NCBI RefSeq assembly: GCF_003473485.1
Contig: NC_053048.1
Span: forward strand, 7,377,501-7,441,500
Length of the DNA stretch: 64,000 nt
From: Medicago truncatula
Taxonomy: Eukaryota; Streptophyta; Magnoliopsida; Fabales; Fabaceae
Reading direction: 5' to 3'
Numbering within the stretch: position 1 is the first letter of the stretch; each line of letters begins with the position of its first letter. The notes below the pieces were generated by a model, which was not told the origin of the DNA, made no database searches, and saw nothing but the letters and a program-made list of their open reading frames with translations. Both the position numbers and the translations under genes were made by a program. Positions 38,118-50,454 of this stretch are shown here, piece after piece.

Positions 38118-38488
38118 GTAATAGTCATTTTAGTCCATGGATGTGTAAAGAGTAACCACAATAGTCCTTCAATGAATCAAAATTTTAAAGTAGTCCCCGA
38201 TTGTGCATTATGTTAGTCAAAATAATATTTCACATTAAAATATTTCGTTAATATTGTCATACCAGCTTGTTCAAAAAAATATTGTCATACCACTCCCTCA
38301 ATATTCTTATTTATTAACATATCAGTCTTTATAAGTATTTAATATCATATCAGTCCTTATACAAAAATGGTTAATTAATTTTAGCATTGAGAGACTATTT
38401 TAATTTCAACGACTATTTTGACTAACATAATGCATAATGGACGAATTTTGATACATTGAAAAACTAATGTGGTCATTCGTTACCCATT
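38118..38488. mobile_element. TIR element (MITE-like), about 370 bp, upstream of APC2
   Basis: The left part (GTAATAGTCATTTTAGTCC, then GCATTATGTTAGTCAAAATA) is the inverted image of the right part (TATTTTGACTAACATAATGC, then GGTCATTCGTTACCCATTAC). The interior is AT-rich and non-coding. It ends about 280 bp before the APC2 start codon. Confidence 0.7.
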
Positions 38489-38770
38489 ACTAAAAGAGAA
38501 CTAATATTTGTACAACCTAGTTTTTAAGAACATTTGGAACAACCCTCCCTCCTATTATTTTTTGGTAGATAGACGAGATAACAAAGCCATCATAAATCAC
38601 ACACAAAATGGAGGTATCGGAGTTCGACCCTGTTTATAACATTCAGCCTAACAATTTAGGTATTTTTGTCGGTTTAGCTATGACTTATATGAAATCTATT
38701 ATTTTTGTAAAATAAGAAGAGGGAAAAGTGGTTTTCACATGGACAAATATCATTCGTCTTCTGACCAGCG

Positions 38771-41700
38771 ATGAAGTTTAACTTGAGTGCCTCACGCAGG
38801 ATTACAGCGATGGAGGATTGTGATTCCTCTCTGGGGAAATTAGACAAACTGACCAGAGATGAAGTTAACGAAATCATTGAAAGCTACAACGCCTTCTGCA
38901 ACGCCACACAATCTCTTCTTCTCCACGATCACATCTCATTCACTACTCATCAATTTGTTTCTCACGTTCACACCCTCTGCAAACACGGCCTACAATCACT
39001 CCTCACTCCCCACTTTCTCAAAGTCTTAGAGGTTCGATCATACTCAACAAACCATTTCACTTTGAGTGTATATAAATTTAACTCTTTCACTTTTTACATT
39101 ACAAAGTTTGAATTTTATTGACCCCTTTGCCCGCAGGAAACGTTTGAGCGAAATGGGGCATTGAGGTTTTGGCAGCATTTTGTTCCTTACGCTGGTTTGA
39201 ACAATAATGATGATATCAATGTGAGTGTTTGTTTATGAACCTAGGTTTAAATTTTGGTTTGTAGTTGCTACAATTTGTGTTAAATAACTGAAACAGATTG
39301 ATGAAGATGAGATTGAGAGTGTGTTGTGTAATGCTTTGGAAGAAATCTCTTTGGAGAAACAATATCATGAGAAGTGTTTGTTAATTTTGGTCCATGCTTT
39401 ACAATCTTTCAATGATCAAATGTCAGAAGAGGGAATGCATAATAATTTTGAGGCAGAAACAAATTATCTCACCTCCAAGTATCAATGGATTGTCTCTTCC
39501 GTGCTTATGACTACACTTCCTCGGGTTTTCCCTGGTTTGTAACAAGTTTATTCTTGCTTTATGTTAATGCAAATCAAAGCTTGCTATTTCATACTATTTA
39601 TAGCTTTCAATTTTGCTTTATATAATCATGTCAACAATGCTCTAGGTTTTCACAATATGCCTAATTTTACATCGAATTTTGCTGTCTTCTGCTATAATAT
39701 ATACCAGTGATATAGGTCAAAACATTCTACTTGCTTGAAAGTTTTGCGTATTAATAAACATGACATCCATGGAAATGATAGAGAAAAACTTAAAAGCTTG
39801 TTGTATTGATAGTAGTAGAAATGAGATACAAAATGAAAAGATGGCACCAATGAGGTAACGCTGTGACTTATATACTTAAGTTAGCTTATATACTAACCAA
39901 CCAGTAACTCTAACTAACTATATTTTCAACACTGTCAATACTAATCCACTTCTTTGATATTTTTACATGCTTAACACTTCATTTTTTCTATTTGGCCTTA
40001 TATTTCTTTTGCATTTTCTACCATCAGTTATATTGCATTGGTATTTTAAAAGAAGGTTGGAGGAGTTACATACACCCATGGATGGTGAGTTCGCTGATGA
40101 TGTATCTCAAAATAAGGATGGCATGGATTTAGATGAAAAAGGAAAAATATGCAACAAGGATGGTGACATGGATGTTGATGAGTGCTACAGCGACCGTCGG
40201 TTCTCAGAAAACAGTAAAATGGTGAAGAACATTGGAAAAGTTGTTCTTGATCTCAAAAGTCTCGGATTTACTTCTATGGCGGAAGATGCTTATGCTTCTG
40301 CTATATTCTTACTACTAAAGGTGAGCATTATGAAATTCAAAATCTGGATCTTCCGGTTTTCCTCGGTCTCTTACCATTTTTTGTTTCACCTTTATGTTGC
40401 ACTTATCAACTGTATCTGTTTGAGCATAATCTTTGGGTGGTGGGTCATTGACTCATTTGTCTGAATTTCAGGCAAAAGTATATGATGTAGCCGGAGATGA
40501 TTTTAGGAGTTCTGTCTTACAATCTATTCAAAGCTGGATACAGGTTTGTAATGCGTATATGTTGTGTATGTATATACATTATGCGCGCGCCTATGCTATT
40601 AGACAAACAATGTTTTCACGATTCTAACATACGGTACTTATAACTGGAATTATTCAGGCTGTTCCTCTCCAGTTTGTCCATGCCCTTCTTGTTTATCTTG
40701 GCGACTCTGTTAGCTACGAAATTACTTCATCAGGTCTCAAATCACCTTTAGCGCCGACACCATCATCATGTTGTCCTGGAATTGATACTCCCTCTGAAAG
40801 TCTTGTCAGATGGAAGTTGCGGCTGGAATATTTTGCTTACGAAACACTACAAGATTTAAGGATAGCCAAATTGTTTGAGATAATTGTTGATTATCCTGAG
40901 AGGTAGTCTGTTAATTGTAATTACCAGCTTTCCTTATGCATTTTCTGTTAGAAAATTAATTAATTCCTTCTTTTATGTCTTATTAAATTGAATGGTATTG
41001 TCAACCGCATTGACGGAAACGTGTTTAGTGGGTATAGCTTCCTGCAGTAGTAGGAGAATGACGGGTTTTCTAGGCTTTGATTAGTGCTTTGTAAAATTGA
41101 TGTTTTGGTTGAGTAAATTTTGAACTCCGACAATAAGCACCAACTTAACAAACAAATTCTTTGCTAGATCATATCTCATTTTTTTATGAGTTGTCTTCTG
41201 AACATTTATATTTCCTTTTATCTCTGATGATACTTGAAGCTCTCCTGCAATTGAAGACTTAAAACTTTGTCTTGAATACACCGGACAACATTCAAAGCTG
41301 GTGGAGTCATTTATTTCTGCACTGCGTCATCGCCTTCTTACTGCAGGCGCATCAACCAATGATATATTACACCAATATGTTTCAACTATTAAAGCCCTAA
41401 GGACAATAGATCCTGCAGGTGTTTTCCTTGAGGCAGTTGGGGCACCAATAAGAGATTATTTAAGAGGAAGGAGAGATACAATAAAATGCATAGTGACCAT
41501 GCTGACTGATGGGACGAGTGGGAACTCAAGTGCATCTGGAAATCCCGGAGATAGCCTTCTTGAGGAGTTGAATAGAGATGAAGAAATTCAAGAAAATTTT
41601 GGTATCGATGATGATTTTAACACTGATGATAGGCAAGCATGGATCAATGCCACACGGTATATTTATACAATGGATTTTGATTCACAGTTTTCGCTGTTCC

Positions 41701-44559
41701 TTCTGATGTTGTCTACCTGCCTGGTTGTTAAATTGATGTTTCTTCTAAATGGGATTTTCCAAGCAGATGGCAACCTGATCCCGTGGAAGCCGACCCATCG
41801 AAGGGAAGCAGAAACCAAAGGAAGGTTGACGTGCTTGGGATGATTGTTGGCATAATTGGTTCAAAAGATCACTTAGTTCACGAATATCAAACTATGCTTG
41901 CTGAGAAGCTTTTAAATAAATCTGATTATGATATTGACTCAGAGATACGCACTCTAGAACTCCTTAAGGTACTTATACAAATAAATCTCATGTTGCTGTT
42001 TTGTTTGACGGAAATATCATGTTGATAATCTTATTTAAACATCTGTTAAATGCTTTGTTTATGCAGATACATTTTGGAGAAAGCAGCCTACAAAAATGCG
42101 AGATTATGCTCAATGATCTAATTGGCTCAAAGAGAGTCAACACTAACATCAAAGCTACCATAAGTCAACCACCTCGGACAAGTAATTTCCAAGTTCAAAT
42201 ATCCCTTATTTGTGATCATTGCCAATTTGCCAAATATATTTTTAACTTTTATTTGCTACAATTCCTTTTCACCAAAATTTGGCTATGCGCTCTTAGGCGT
42301 GGAGGTCGAAGACAATGCAATATCCATGGATAAAATAGCTTCCACAATCATATCTTCTAATTTCTGGCCTCCAATTCAGGTCTGCAGATATAGTGATTTA
42401 ATTGATCATTTTTTGAATTTCAGATGATGTGAAAAAATTGATGTATTTATGTTATGTTTTAATTGATAGTTCTCACTACTCAGCCTGAATATTATAATTA
42501 AGTTCATTAATATCATTTCTTAGATGAAAATGCCAATACATAATCTGCAATTAGATTTTGTTTACTATTGTATGTGCTCATCACCGCCTAGCAGTACTCA
42601 ACCTGTATTTGTTGAATTTCAGATATCGTAAAAAATTGATTTATTTATGTTATGATTCAGATTATAGTTCTTTTCACTTCTCAGTTGGATTTTGTTCTTA
42701 CTGATTTTGGTTAAATTAGAATGTCTTGTATACATGAGATGTAGGGATTATAATTGATCCCCTTACCATATATTTCAAATTTCAGGGTTCTCCTGTTTCT
42801 CAATACTGCAGTCTGTAAATATGAATCATTTTAGGCAACTCATCCTTACCTTGTCGCAAGAAATTCTAATCCAAAACTTGAGCAAACTTTTGTTTTCATT
42901 TCCTTGTCTTTTACACGGTCATCACTCATTTGTTTTCACTATTGGCCATTATGTTGAGGCAAATTTATATTTTCCAAAAGTAAACGTATTATTCAATTTG
43001 TATATGCAAGAAGTTGATGCTGCACTGTATCTGTACTTCTCTTTCAGAAAAGGAAAGTAGAAACACATCAAATCAGGTTTAAAATTTTGATAGCTTCTTT
43101 TTGAAGAAGCCTTAACAGTTTCAATTTTTTTTTATAACATGTTTTCTTTTCTTCAAGCTCAATTAGAAGTATGATATTAGTCTAGTCTTTTCAATAAAAT
43201 GAATTGTCTAACCAAAATATAATTTTATCAATTGCATTGTTGTCCTGCAAAGTTGTTTCTGTTCTATGATTGACTTTGAAGATAATTACAGGATGAGCCG
43301 CTTAACCTGCCTGAACCTGTTGACCAGCTTCTCTCCGATTATGCGAAGAGATTTAATGAAATCAAAACACCCCGTAAGCTTCAGTGGAAAAAAAGTCTTG
43401 GGACTGTCAAGGTTAGTTGCTCAATTTATTATTTTCCAAATCTCATTGTCTAGCGATATTTAGCAAGTTTGTTGAATTTGATTTGTGGTGTTATCCCTTT
43501 CGCACTTTTTATAGTTTTACCTCTACATTTTGCCTAACATTGTCATGTCCAATGGTATAGCTGGAGTTGCAGTTTGAAGATAGGGTAATGCAATTCACTG
43601 TAGCTCCTGTTCTTGCATCTATTATTATGAAGTTTCATGATCAAACGAGGTATCGTCACAATTCATCAATACCTTTAGTCTGTTTGTTTTGACTGTAGTG
43701 TAATATTATGTTTCTGCTTTCAGTTGGACCTCTAAAAACCTTGCGGCTGCTATTGGGATACCTGTGGATGTATTAATTAGGAGAATAAATTTTTGGATAA
43801 GCAAGGTAAATCTGATAAATTTTCTTTTAGGCATTAAATTTAGTTGTGAAGATGTAACTTCACTCGTGGCTGTCTTATTTGTACGCAGGGGGTTATTGCA
43901 GAGTCATCAGGGGCAGATTCCTCTGACCATGTGTACACCGTTATGGAAAACATGGCTCAGACAAGTAAGAATGGAGGAGGCAGTGGCATTGCTCATGAGC
44001 TTCTTGCAGACAATGAGGAGGAAGACAGACTTGGGGCCTCAGTAGAAAATCAACTTCGGAAGGAGATGGCTGTGTATGAGGTATATGAAATTCAGTTCTT
44101 TGTTAAGTTAAACGGTAGTAACTTTTAATTGATATTTGTGACTTGCTTTCATATTTTTAAAAGCAGTCCTTTTTCACTATCTGCATGTTACCCTTAGTTT
44201 TCTCGTTTATGTTAAGTGCTGAAACACTATGGAATGTGCAATTCTTGTGAATAAAGATATCTAACATGCATTGTATTGTGCCAGAAATTTATCTTGGGGA
44301 TGCTCACAAACCTCGGTAGCATGACATTAGACCGCATTCACAATATGCTCAAGGTATTAATGGTTTTACACCTTCATGAATGTTTGGAGACATAACATGA
44401 TCAACAAGATTAATTATGTGATTCTTTTTATAACCGCAGATGGTTTGCATTGCTGATCCCCCTTATGACAAATCACTCCAACAATTACAAAGCTTTTTAT
44501 CTGGTCTAGTCTCTGAGGAGAAGTTAAAATTTCGGGATGGAACATATATTCTAAAGTAG
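38771..44559 (+). CDS. APC2: Anaphase-promoting complex subunit 2 (APC2, cullin-type)
   Basis: Sixteen exons: 38771-39031, 39137-39220, 39297-39534, 40028-40320, 40472-40543, 40658-40902, 41240-41656, 41767-41968, 42067-42181, 42297-42379, 43292-43411, 43561-43649, 43724-43805, 43889-44080, 44285-44353, 44440-44559. All have GT-AG borders and the product is 893 aa (Arabidopsis APC2 is about 865). The cullin homology block is in exons 7-10 (AGVFLEAVGAPIRDYL, GSKDHLVHEYQTMLAEKLLN, FGESSLQKCEIMLNDL). The APC2 C-terminal winged-helix ends GTYILK. APC2 binds the RING subunit APC11 to form the catalytic core of the ubiquitin ligase that degrades cyclins and securin in the nucleus. An internal ATG at 38810 (MEDCDSSLGK) is an alternative start. 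Exon 4 holds an acidic stretch (KDGMDLDEKG...DMDVDE). No break found. Confidence 0.95.
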
Positions 44560-44924
44560 TGAGCTTATGGAACTGAAATAATCCTTTTGGCCATAAGTTT
44601 TAAGCAAAAAGGCGGCATGTTTTTCAGAACCTAAACATCTTGAAATTGTCATTTTTGTTTGTTTGCATAGTCCTTAAGCCATTGTACAAATTTCAATCAT
44701 TGAATTGTTTGTATAGTCCTTAACCCACTGTACAAATTTCAATCATTGAATTCATGATGACTATCCATGTCTTCATTGATCGCTGTTATCATACTTTTGG
44801 ACTTTAATAAACAGATTATGATCTGACAATTTGTTGATAGACAACTACTTGTGCTCCCGAAACAATTTGTTGATGCTTTTGCTGTCATATGTGTTGCTGC
44901 CCAAACCTGTTCTTGTTCAAAATA
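44560..44924. other. APC2 3' flank, duplicated at 54.9-55.15 kb
   Basis: Contains an internal direct repeat of TACAAATTTCAATCATTGAAT (two copies about 60 bp apart, shortened here). The whole stretch from AATAATCCTTTTGGCCATA to CAATTTGTTGATAGACA recurs at about 54908-55135. No gene. Confidence 0.75.
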
Positions 44925-45560
44925 CTATGCACCAGAGAAGTGAGTGAGAAGAGCTCCACTATTTAGTAAACCCACGGCAACTTGAGAGTCAGACTCGACA
45001 AGAATTCTTTGGCAGCCCTTGTCTAAAGCTAATTTAACACCAATAAAAATAGCGCAAAAATCTGCGTGTGCAATTGAACATAACTTCAAGTTGGATGCAA
45101 ACACACAAATGAATCAACCATTATGATCACACAACATGCCACGGCATGCTGCTCTACCTAAATGTTGAACCACAAGCATCACAATTAAGCTTAAAATTAT
45201 CCACCGATGGCGGAATGCATGCGCTGACACTTAGATTATTCCGACGAGTAGGAACATTAAGCAAATAATTTTGAAAGTTACTCTTCACCTCTAAAGAAAC
45301 TCTTGATGTTATTAAAAATTTCTTGAGGTGGTTGAAACTTTCTTTAGAAAACTCAAGAGTTTTCTAGCATGCCATAACATATCCAATGTAATAACAAATT
45401 CAGTTTTCCAATGAGAACTTGCAACTTCATTGTCATCAACTATGTTCTTTATAATCCAGTCTTTCATTTTCAATTGGTTAACAATGGCAAAGAGGCAGGT
45501 ACAAGTTTTTCGAACCAGATCAATTTCTTTTTGCCTAAGAGTTTCTTTCATATAACTTCA
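44925..45560 (-). mobile_element. LINE-type RNase H remnant
   Basis: On the minus strand several frames give pieces typical of plant LINE RNase H regions: LWHARKLLSFLKK near 45370, then KLNCDACGSTFR-like text near 45180, HADFCAIFIGV-like text near 45040 and ESDSQVAVG-like text near 44980. The frame is broken more than once. This is a worn fragment, called from scattered motifs only. Confidence 0.5.
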
Positions 45561-46181
45561 CTTTCTATCCAAATTAAGCAAAGGAAGAACAAGTTTTTAC
45601 TTTTCTCTACTTTCCCTTTCTCTCACAATAACTAAAAATTCATCACACTTTAGTCTCTTTAACAAGACATATTTTCGAGCTTATAACTTATGTATTATAA
45701 CCTCATTTAACTAAATTTTGTTTGGTAACAGTCACTTTCTCACAAACTTATAACTTATTTTTACTAATTTACAATGATGTTGGATAAATTAATTGAAGTA
45801 ACATTTTCATTTTTTATCTAAATTTTATGCTTGCAATCTTAATTGAAAAAAAATTAAATATTAATTAAATTTACCTTTTGTTATATAGACGGTAACTTCA
45901 CCAAACATTACAAATTCAATCAACTCTTTGTCACTATTTTGTAAATACAGGTTACAACACTAACAATCGAGTTCCTATATTTACAACAATTTAATGTCAA
46001 GACCAATGTATTGGGTCGAAACCCCATTTATCTAACACATTACATTACCCAAATGTCTTATGCGAAAAGTTATCAAAAGATTGACTGAACGTTAAATTAT
46101 AGGTTACGACTAATCAATTTAATATGTCTAAAGCAATTAACTAGTGAACAGTAATTTCAGTTCTCACTCTCCTCTTCGGAA
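45561..46181. other. Intergenic spacer before the complex I-like gene
   Basis: AT-rich with no supported gene. The 5' leader of the next gene probably begins near 46150 (TTCAGTTCTCACTCTCCTCT). Confidence 0.4.
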
Positions 46182-49100
46182 ATGGCGGCGAGCTATGTAT
46201 GGAGAAAATATGCAGATTATTTGTACACAAAGTGGGAGAAAACCTATCTATGGGACATGGTTGAACCTTACAGAAGACCTAAATCCTTCACTCCTGTCGT
46301 TGCTACTTATATCGCTGCTTTCTACACTGGAGTTATTGGCGCTGCCATCACTGAACAACTCTACAAGGTTCTATTTCCATTTCAATTTTCTCTTTTTTTG
46401 TTTCTTCATTATTCTGCTTACTGCAACTATAGCATTGATTGGTACCAATTATTTCAAGAAAAAAATTCTGTGTGGGTGTGTTGGGTTTTAAATTGGCAGA
46501 GAGACCGTTGGTGTAAATCAGTTTTACACTGACATCCATTAGGAATCCTCTATTTTTGCATGTTGTTAAAGAGTCCCACATCGGATAAGAAAAAGGTCCG
46601 ACAATTTGTTTATAAGTGGCGACAATCCTCACCTCTTAAGCCAGTTTTATGAGGTTGTGTTAGGCCCAACCACAATTTCTAAGACTTGTATTATTAATTT
46701 TAGTTGTGATAAAAGTGAGGCGAGGTAGCAAAATAATAGAATTTTATTGGATATTTCACTGTGAAGATTCTTTTAATGGTAAATTCTTTTAACGTGATTC
46801 ATTAAGCTGTTCAAGACTTCAAGTGTTTTGGTATTATGTTTGACTAATTGCTGCTTAAAATTTTGCTGGCTTAGATGATGTATTAGTTCTTTAAATTCTG
46901 TGAAACTTCCACATTCTGACAGCAGTATCGGTTTAGGGGCAGTAAGCATTATTTTATCAATTAATATCTGACCATTCTTGTCCAATATGATTTATTATTT
47001 TTCCATTATTTGAATTTGGTGCTTTGTGTTGCGAGATGCAAAACAGCCTTATAGTGTGATATCTTATGTCATATGCTGGTAGTTCAGCATTCTGTAATGG
47101 TTCAGATATCAACACCAGTAACAGAATGAATCTCAAACTCAAACACTTTTCACTAGTATAAATGATGAGAACAGGGAACAAATGGTTGAGTTGAGAAATA
47201 CAAATACTGATGACCAATTAACAGTACAATTTATGGAAGGTAAAAATACTGAAAGTAAAATAGAGAAGAAGAAATCATTCCGGAGAATGCCAAAGGGAGG
47301 AAAAAGTCACTTCCATCAAATTCTTCACACCTATGATTGCCAACCCTCACTACTTCAGTATCAGTCACAAGGGAATATTTCTATTAGCATCTTACTCTCT
47401 CTCTTGCTTCTCACCTCCCAAAAGTGTGGATCAGTTGCCATTTGTCTCATTTCAGAAACTGATTCTGTGTTGCTAATTGTATTGCCACTTGTGCTATTAT
47501 GAATCATAACATTCCTCATTTGATTTCATTTATTCATGTTCTTTTGGGCCAACCAATATACCAGTGTTGCTTTGAATGGTAAAATTTCAATCTCATCCTT
47601 TTGAGGAAACACTGGATTAACACATCACTCTAACACTCTTTCCAACATTCACATTTCTTTTATTGGGTGAAATTCATGTGGGTCCCACTATTTTAGAAAT
47701 GTTCCCCACTAAAAGTGGCTAGACCGACATTAATTTGATTTGATAAGAGAGTTAGTGTTGGAATTCGGAAAGAGAGGTTAGAGTGAGTGTTACTAGCACT
47801 TCTCTTAACATGTTTGCTCATGGGACATGTCAAATTTGGGATTTTGACAGGTGCAAACTTGCTAGGTTTCACTTATATGCAGTTTAATTTAATTTATGCG
47901 TAGGTGTGAGATTTGAGACTAACCTCCTCTACTTTCTAGTGCTAGACTTACTTCCATGGCATTTATCTTAGTCATGTCCAGCTGGTTTTGGAGATGCTAT
48001 ACCATCTCTTGTGCTTGTTGATGTGAGTTAAAATGAAAGAACACGTTAACTTTGAATTAGTAGGATGAGAAGGTGATTTCTGTACTTGTAGATGTGAGTC
48101 AGAATGGAAGGACCTTTTAATTAACATTAGAATTTTTTTTCTTTAGTTAAGTAAGGATGATAAAATCTTGAATATGATTATAAATTCAAATTTTATGAAA
48201 AATTAATATTACAATTACTGTCTTTCCTTTAGCCAGTGTATCATGAATTATGTTGTGGTGTGGTGCCTGATACCTGTACAAGTATGTGATACATTAGGGT
48301 CAAAATTTGTGTAGAATTGGATTTTTATGCATAAGCTTAAGATATAGTATGAAGTAGTGAATAAATATTATGACTAGGACCATTAGTAAATTTTATAAAA
48401 CGACTAGGGTAATGTCGATAACTTTAAAACATGACAGTGTTTGAATTTTTGCAAGAAAAGCTAAGAGAGAGTACGGTGAGAAACTGAGGAATATGAAAAT
48501 TTCTCATGCCCTTCGAGAAATTTCACCCTAATAGGAGACATGGTCTGCTTTTGGAAAGGAATAAGCTACTCCATTCTCTGTGTGAAACCAAAGGTCTAAA
48601 TCTAAGAGATTCACATTGTGCTGAGAGAGGACAGACTCAGACTTCGGAAAGGAAGAAAGACTTGTGTACAGTCGTGCAATAACAGAGGTGTAAATGAAGC
48701 AAAGAACTTCACCTCTTTTCCCTTTCTCTTACTTGGAAATTTGAACATTTTTGAGTATCCTGGGTTGCACATGCTTGCCCCCCAACATGAGATATAAAGG
48801 ATTAGGGATTAGAGGGATTCGTGTTTTATTTCTTTTGTTATCTGAAGAGTTGTCTATCATTCTAATTTTTTTGGACCAGTATCTGCTTCGTACTTATTTC
48901 TGGAGTTCAACATGCATCCCACATTACCGATTGTGTTTATAATGCTTGTTAACTGTGTTACACTTTATAAACACGCAACCAAACATAATAGGGAGGAATA
49001 GAAAATAATTCAGCTCCGTTTGTGTTCTTCCATGCTTGTACTGTATATGAAAGTTGGCTTGTTTGTAAAATGCTCCTTGTTCTTGCCTTAAGTTTATTAT

Positions 49101-49509
49101 TGCTTGTTAATGATAAAAATCACTACTCACTTTTCCTTGGTAGTTCTCTGTTGAAATGCTTGCTGATGGCATACCTTGAATCACTTGATAACTGGTTGGT
49201 TACTGATGTGTATACTGCATAGTAATAATGTTAACAATTGCTGATTTTTATTTTATTTTATGAAAATCACTTGTAATCATGACGCTGTGAGATTTTCCAT
49301 ATTTTTCGGCTGCATGTTACTCTGTGCTATTAACTTTAAATGCATCAAGAGGACCTATCTTTGACATACTAATCTTTATAATGAATTTTGTATTATCACA
49401 GGAAAAGTACTGGGAAGAGAACCCTGGGAAAGCAGTTCCTCTCATGAAACCAAAGTTTTATGGGGGACCATGGAGAGTAATGGGGGGTGAGATTCCAAAA
49501 TACGAGTGA
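46182..49509 (+). CDS. Small plant mitochondrial membrane protein, probable complex I accessory subunit
   Basis: Two exons, 46182-46367 and 49402-49509, encode 97 aa: MAASYVWRKYADYLYTKWEK to GGEIPKYE. A membrane segment lies at about residues 38-58 (FTPVVATYIAAFYTGVIGAA), with conserved-looking WDMVEPYRRPKS before it and KAVPLMKPKFYGGPWRV after it. Length, a single helix and the Trp/Tyr/Pro-rich ends resemble small plant accessory subunits of respiratory complex I (I recall At1g67350 as similar); this is from memory and not checked. Another small subunit of the inner mitochondrial membrane is possible. The 3034-bp intron is unusually long and contains a 2-kb repeat unit found again at 60.5-64 kb. 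Confidence 0.75.
46562..46680. mobile_element. LTR/TRIM-like fragment in intron (fossil)
   Basis: Starts TGTTGTTAAAGAGTCCCACATC and is related, in opposite orientation, to the 197-bp solo LTR at 14804-15000 (shared CACATCGG, ATAAGTGG, CTCACCTCTTAAGCC-type text, shortened here). The right border is not clear and no flanking repeat was found. Confidence 0.5.
46930..49010. repeat. Copy A of a dispersed 2-kb unit, in the intron of the complex I-like gene
   Basis: From GGCAGTAAGCATTATTTTATC to AAACACGCAACCAAACATAA this intron sequence is colinear with 62041-63990. Its second part is also colinear with 60830-62035. Shared words include TGAAATTCATGTGG, GACCGACATTAATTTGAT, GAGAGAGTACGGTGAGAAAC and GTGATACATTAGGGTCAAAA. 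It has no long open frame. Confidence 0.9.
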
Positions 49510-50084
49510 AAAGCTCTTGAGGCATGTTTCATGCTTAGTTCCAATTCATCACATCTCACCACTGTTTATAGTTAAGGACTGTTGGTGTCGATGGAAATTT
49601 TGCAATGTAATTTTCTGGCAAAACCCTTTATCATGTCAGAATTGTTTTCTTTTCTCTTGGCTCATGATATTGCTGAAGAATATATAATTTGATTATAATG
49701 TATATGAACTTGTATTCATTGTTGATAAAGGAAAAAAGTCAGAGTTGACAATTACATACTTATACTCAATGAATTAGAATCCACATAAACTAAATTATGC
49801 AGGAGAGTTAAAAAGGATACACAACAAGAAGGAAACAAAATAGAAAAGAAAATACAATAATCTTGATGCTAAAGAAGACTTTATGTACTTGAAGCCGCAT
49901 AGTTCTAAATTGCGGTCCGCAACTGCAATTACTGTTTTTGTGATATCTGCAATGGCAACACAAATCCAATGCTGGATGAATCTACTATTTTTTTTTTTTT
50001 TTTTTGCAGTACCATGTGTAATTGCGACCGCAATTTAAAACCACTGAAAGTAGCTAAACATATAGTCATATTAATCTCATCAAA
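49510..50084. other. 3' flank with a MITE-like palindrome
   Basis: After the gene end there is about 370 bp without a gene. At about 49885-50045 lies a copy of the GCGGTCCGCAA-type element, with arms GTTCTAAATTGCGGTCCGC and GCGACCGCAATTTAAAAC around a T-run at 49988-50007. Confidence 0.6.
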
Positions 50085-50450
50085 ATACTTCTATCTTTGA
50101 GGAACATGAATTTTAGCGACCTGCAATATTTGAACAACTTCGGCCATAGTAGGACCACTAGATGGAATTTGAGATGTACACACCATAATAGCAAGCTTCA
50201 AAACAGGCAAAACCTCATCCTCAGGATTATTCATTCATGAAACTTGGATCAACACACTCCTAAGCATTACCATGTTCAAGCAAAACCCTCACATGATCAT
50301 TCAATGTCAATACATTATCTTCACCATACTTTACTGGCCTCCGACCTGTCCCTATCTCAAGTATCATCACACCAAATCCATACGCATTAACTTTCTGGTT
50401 GACCCTTAAGCTCTGACAAGATAATTCAGTGGCCACATAATCTAATGCAC
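50085..50450 (-). pseudogene. LRR receptor kinase C-lobe fragment
   Basis: The minus strand reads pieces of the kinase C-lobe close to the copy at 55.8-56.07 kb: AYGFGVMILEIGTGRRPVKY, VLTLNDHVRVLLEHGN, then EDEVLPVLKLAI and PTMAEVVQILQV. The frame is broken and the rest of the kinase is absent. Together with 55187-56085 it shows that this kinase was copied around the locus in both orientations. Confidence 0.8.
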
Positions 50451-50454
50451 TTTA

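Noticed and set aside
47182-47502. 106-aa frame in the intron of the complex I-like gene
   Set aside because: The corresponding copies at 62.3 kb do not keep the frame, and no family was recognised.
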